Shown: one piece after another, positions 61,358 to 64,000 of the stretch
Position numbering within the stretch: the stretch's first letter is position 1
How the letters are laid out: each line of letters starts with the position of its first letter
Assembly (NCBI GenBank): GCA_942492115.1
Contig: CALODL010000001.1
Span: forward strand, 1-64,000
DNA from: CALODL01 sp942492115
GTDB lineage: Bacteria; Planctomycetota; Phycisphaerae; UBA1845; CAIVHJ01
Reading direction: 5' to 3'
DNA: 64,000 bases
Program-made: the position numbers and the translations under genes
Notes under the pieces: model-generated
Databases searched by the model: none
What the model saw: only the letters and a program-made list of their open reading frames with translations
What the model was told of the DNA's origin: nothing

Positions 61358-62959
61358 ATGCGTATCCTGGTCAAGGACAGCGATTCGATCATCGCCGACC
61401 TGGTCTTTGATGAGCAACCCATCGAGATCGGATCGGACCGTCAGTGCGGCATCCACCTGCCGGACATGCGGGTATCTTCGCGACACGCCCGCCTGACGCC
61501 GGTCAGCGCGGGCTGCTGGGAAATCGAGCCGATCGACGACCATCGCCACGTCGTGGTCAACGGTCGTCATTCTCGGCAGTCGGCCCCCATTGCACACGGC
61601 GACGTAATTGGGATTTGCGACTACACGTTGAATGTCTACCTGGTACTCGGCGAAGAAAGCAGTCTGCCGGTAGCTGGTCAACGCCAGCGAAGCGACGCGC
61701 CGCCCCTGCCCGACCACGCGGTCGTACGCAACAGGCGTGAAGAGATCCACCTGATGCCAGCGCGGCTCGAGGAATTGTGTCGCGCCGGCGTCGAGCTGGA
61801 CAATGCCGAAGATGTTGCCGGTGTGATGGATCGCGCCGTAGGGCTGCTCGTTGCTCACTTCGAAGCGGGTGCAGCATGGATCGGTGTCCGGCGTCAACCC
61901 ATCGGTCCACTCGAGCTCACCCAAGGACGCGACTTTCGAGGTCAGCTCTTTGATGAACCGTGTCAGTTCAAGCCGCTGCTCAACCGTTGCCTCGAGCGCG
62001 GTCATGCGGTGTGGACCCCGGCTGAGGACGGCATTGACGCGGCCCTGGTGGCTGCGCCGCTATGGACCGAACGTGGTCGAATTGGCTTCATTTATGCTGA
62101 TTCACGCGAAAGCAAGCGCCGAATTTCGGCCGCTGATCTCGATTTCATGATTGCGTTGGCACGAGTCATTACGACCCACTTGATTCGCGTATTCGAACAC
62201 CACGGACGTCAGCGACAAGCCCTATCGATCGCCGAAAACGCAGTCGTTCAGGCGATTCAATCGAAACTCGATCCGAAATCACTGCCTGATTGGCCTACTC
62301 TGCAGGTTGCCGTGCATTGTCGCCCGGGACAGTCGTCCAGTGGCGATGTCTACGATGTGATGGAGTTGCCTAATCACGCTGCGGCTTTTCTCATCGGTCA
62401 TGTATACGCGGCGTCGGTTCGCGCTGCGATCAGCATGGTCGAGATTCGAACAGCATTCCGCATTGCAGTTCTGCACGCAGATATGCCGCATGTCATGTTG
62501 AGTGAACTGAACTGGTTGCTGTGTCACCATGCCAACCCCGTAACAATGGACTGCGCGGTCGTACTGGTCGACCCTAACAATGGAGCGCTGTTGCATGCCG
62601 TCGCGGGTCAACCCGGGGTCGTGGTCATCGGGCGGAGCGGCGAGCCACGCCGTCTGGACACTGCATGTGGACCCAAGCTGGGACAGCCGGTCAGTGCCGG
62701 CGCATTCAAGACCAGCAAAGGCCTGCTGGGGCAGCGTGAATCTCTGGCCCTGTTTACGCCAGGCGTGCGTGAAGTGTGCGCTCCCGGCGGTGCGGCCCTG
62801 GGATACGACGCTCTGCTCGAACTCCTGTGCGACGGTTTCGGGGCATCGGCCCGATCGGCGCTTGCGGACACGGTTGCTGAGCTCGATTCGTTCTCTGGGG
62901 GCGTGCCGCCGAAGCAGGATACGACTCTGCTCATCGCCCATCGCGCCGCCGAATCGTAG
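61358..62959 (+). CDS. FHA-GAF-SpoIIE phosphatase regulator
   Basis: A 533-residue signalling protein of three modules. The FHA domain (1-100) is shown by EIGSDRQCGIHLPDMRVSSRHARL-type sequence (the GSD...SSRHA pattern), so it should bind a phosphothreonine partner. A GAF-like sensor domain (about 130-270) follows, with the helix RISAADLDFMIALARVIT. The C-terminal SpoIIE/PP2C phosphatase is inferred from SSGDVYDVMELPNHAAAFLI and the end KQDTTLLIAHR, where the metal Asp pairs are present. It probably antagonises a Ser/Thr kinase or anti-sigma system; no kinase gene is adjacent. Confidence 0.85.
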   Translation: MRILVKDSDSIIADLVFDEQPIEIGSDRQCGIHLPDMRVSSRHARLTPVSAGCWEIEPIDDHRHVVVNGRHSRQSAPIAHGDVIGICDYTLNVYLVLGEESSLPVAGQRQRSDAPPLPDHAVVRNRREEIHLMPARLEELCRAGVELDNAEDVAGVMDRAVGLLVAHFEAGAAWIGVRRQPIGPLELTQGRDFRGQLFDEPCQFKPLLNRCLERGHAVWTPAEDGIDAALVAAPLWTERGRIGFIYADSRESKRRISAADLDFMIALARVITTHLIRVFEHHGRQRQALSIAENAVVQAIQSKLDPKSLPDWPTLQVAVHCRPGQSSSGDVYDVMELPNHAAAFLIGHVYAASVRAAISMVEIRTAFRIAVLHADMPHVMLSELNWLLCHHANPVTMDCAVVLVDPNNGALLHAVAGQPGVVVIGRSGEPRRLDTACGPKLGQPVSAGAFKTSKGLLGQRESLALFTPGVREVCAPGGAALGYDALLELLCDGFGASARSALADTVAELDSFSGGVPPKQDTTLLIAHRAAES

Positions 62960-63153
62960 AACCACGGAGGGCCGATAATGTCTCACAGCGGTGCTGCCGC
63001 GCGCAACTGTATTGTTGCAAGGGAGATGCGGTCTGGGAACGCTCCGTTGAGCCGGAATCGCCTTGTCGGTCGTCTGGTCGTGGCGTAGACTCTAATTCAG
63101 GAGATTCCTGACATCACCATTTGGTTGCCGATAACTCCAGACAGGCACCCTGC

Positions 63154-63825
63154 ATGACGCTGAATCCGATTCATCTGATACGCAAATATGTCTTATCGAC
63201 CCTCTGTGGCTCGATGATCTTGTGTGCAAGTGGTTGTGACGCTGGCGTTTCTGTCTTTGGGCAGAACTTTGCGTTCCTCGGGGGAAGTTGCATCAATGTC
63301 GATGACAGTGAAGCGATGATCCACGATGTCCTCGCGCAGATCAATGCGGCACGCGTCGAACGCGGCATGTTTGCCGTGGTTCTTGATGACGAACTGTCGG
63401 AGTTTTCGGCGGAGTGGGCCTGCACGATGATCGAAGAAGGATTCTTCGCTCACGACGATCCCACAACGGGTGAGAGCTTCGAGGACCGCTGGATCACCAG
63501 TCAGTTCAAATGCCACCATGGTGGCGAGATTCTCGCGGTGGCTTACGAGACGCCAGAAGATGTCTATGCACAGTGGATGGACAGTGAACAGCACCGCATC
63601 CAGATCCTCGAGAACAACTTCCGACGCATGGGGATGTCCGTGAAATCAAACGGCCAGGATCTCTTCTGGGTCGTCCACTTCATGGATGGTCCATGCGATG
63701 ATCATGCCCGGCAACTCGCCCCGTCCGAGCCGATCACGGGCGGCCTCGCCCCCGTGCCGCCGCTGCCGACTGCACGCGAAATCACGCCACAAGCGGGCGA
63801 TCCTGACGATTCCGAACGAGAATAA
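63154..63825 (+). CDS. CAP/SCP-domain lipoprotein
   Basis: A 223-residue exported protein. The signal peptide ends with a lipobox (STLCGSMILCASGC, lipidated Cys after ASG). A CAP (SCP/PR1-like) domain follows: INAARVERGMFAVVLDDELS, EWACTMIEEGFFAHDD, GESFEDRWI, EDVYAQWMDSEQHRIQIL. The usual His/Glu cavity residues are partly kept. Such proteins in bacteria are linked to surface or stress functions. The tail is acidic and Pro-rich. I prefer the ATG at 63154; upstream residues in the open frame are not signal-like. The 3' end overlaps the convergent FecCD gene. Confidence 0.78.
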   Translation: MTLNPIHLIRKYVLSTLCGSMILCASGCDAGVSVFGQNFAFLGGSCINVDDSEAMIHDVLAQINAARVERGMFAVVLDDELSEFSAEWACTMIEEGFFAHDDPTTGESFEDRWITSQFKCHHGGEILAVAYETPEDVYAQWMDSEQHRIQILENNFRRMGMSVKSNGQDLFWVVHFMDGPCDDHARQLAPSEPITGGLAPVPPLPTAREITPQAGDPDDSERE

Positions 63826-64000
63826 TCAGAAAAAATATTCCACCGAGCACATTGGTCATGACCCCGACAGGGAGTTCGGTTGCGTTCCGTCCAGCGGTGC
63901 TCCACGCCATGATATTGCGCGCCAGGCAATCACACAGCGGCAGTAGCGAAATGCCCATCAATGCGCATGCGGGAATCAGGACTCGGTGGCTCGGGCCGAC
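63782..64000 (-). CDS. FecCD-type ABC transporter permease, C-terminus only, with frame break
   Basis: On the minus strand entering from the right edge, the sequence VGPSHRVLIPACALMGISLL then PLCDCLARNIMAW matches the last helices of BtuC/FecD permeases, which import vitamin B12, iron-siderophore or other metal complexes. Further on the reading shifts: removing one G near 63891 gives TQLPVGVMTNVLGGIFFLII, the conserved C-terminal TQLPVG motif and final helix, then stop at 63782. The shift is a single-base excess. The 3' end overlaps the CAP gene by 44 bases. The remaining gene lies outside the window. Confidence 0.72.
   Translation of the reverse strand, partial: VGPSHRVLIPACALMGISLLPLCDCLARNIMAWSTAGRNATELPVGVMTNVLGGIFFLIILVRNRQDRPLVA

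Noticed and set aside
61262..62005. N-terminal extension of the MqnD gene to 62005
   Set aside because: The extension is antisense to the FHA gene and has no MqnD-like sequence; the ATG at 61261 has its own ribosome site.

Overview
The window looks like bacterial chromosome from a Planctomycetota lineage, most likely Phycisphaerae-like. No rRNA or tRNA gene is present to prove this. The assignment rests on a secreted protein with tandem GACC-type cysteine repeats and a proprotein-convertase P domain, a recurrent C-x2-C-GY-x-L-x-G...CPECG zinc ribbon on several unrelated membrane proteins, a DUF1573 protein, futalosine-type menaquinone genes, and many small lipoproteins and alternative start codons. 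GC content is fairly high and codon use looks even along the window. I see no prophage, integron, CRISPR array or intact insertion sequence.

Layout. 1-5641 (minus): a large secreted repeat protein running off the left edge, then infA, pyrE and purB. 5700-8490: a REP-like repeat pair, an ECF sigma factor with its probable membrane anti-sigma partner, and two small minus-strand genes (tail-anchored protein, CII-like HTH). 8673-11668 (plus): rsmA, ispG and two small membrane proteins. 11732-16314 (minus): a PilT-like ATPase, a membrane-anchored GspE-like protein with a ruined ATP site, and a CvpA-type membrane protein. 16671-19029 (plus): serS and a DAHP synthase. 18972-23704 (minus): an RND efflux pair. 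23763-26879 (plus): comF, an M17 aminopeptidase and mgtC. 26869-29037 (minus): an MFS transporter, a small lipoprotein and an HU/IHF protein. 29297-40028 (plus): an MBL hydrolase, polysaccharide deacetylase, beta-propeller lipoprotein, second lipoprotein, XerC/D recombinase, GCDH-like dehydrogenase, fused alpha-ketoacid dehydrogenase E1, zinc-ribbon membrane protein and nitroreductase. 40282-49806: a trypsin-like protease, an ArfB-type release factor, a tightly packed MOSC / Kdo-kinase-like / macro-domain trio, gmd, a GT39-type glycosyltransferase and an amidohydrolase. 50368-50765 (minus): RNase P RNA. 50871-55490: a LON-domain protein and the dnaG-rpoD pair with promoter and terminator. 55660-64000: DUF2007, a zinc-ribbon membrane protein, lepA, DUF1573-redoxin, an MqnA/MqnD enzyme, an FHA-GAF-SpoIIE phosphatase, a CAP-domain lipoprotein and the C-terminus of a FecCD permease.

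Functional links. Housekeeping genes for translation, replication, transcription and central biosynthesis dominate. Cell-envelope functions form a second theme: efflux, GDP-mannose chemistry, deacetylase, GT39, lipoproteins and type IV pilus-like ATPases. The amidohydrolase and the MqnA/MqnD enzyme together suggest menaquinone synthesis through futalosine.

Four genes (purB, the anti-sigma gene, the RND permease and the FecCD permease) each carry one frame break inside otherwise well-conserved sequence. Because purB is normally essential, consensus indel errors are the simplest explanation, but true pseudogenes cannot be excluded from sequence alone. The most unusual observations are the GspE-like protein that has lost nearly all ATPase motifs, a zinc ribbon inserted into a cytosolic loop of the RND pump, and a macro-domain gene whose only sensible start is CTG, placed behind an ideal Shine-Dalgarno.
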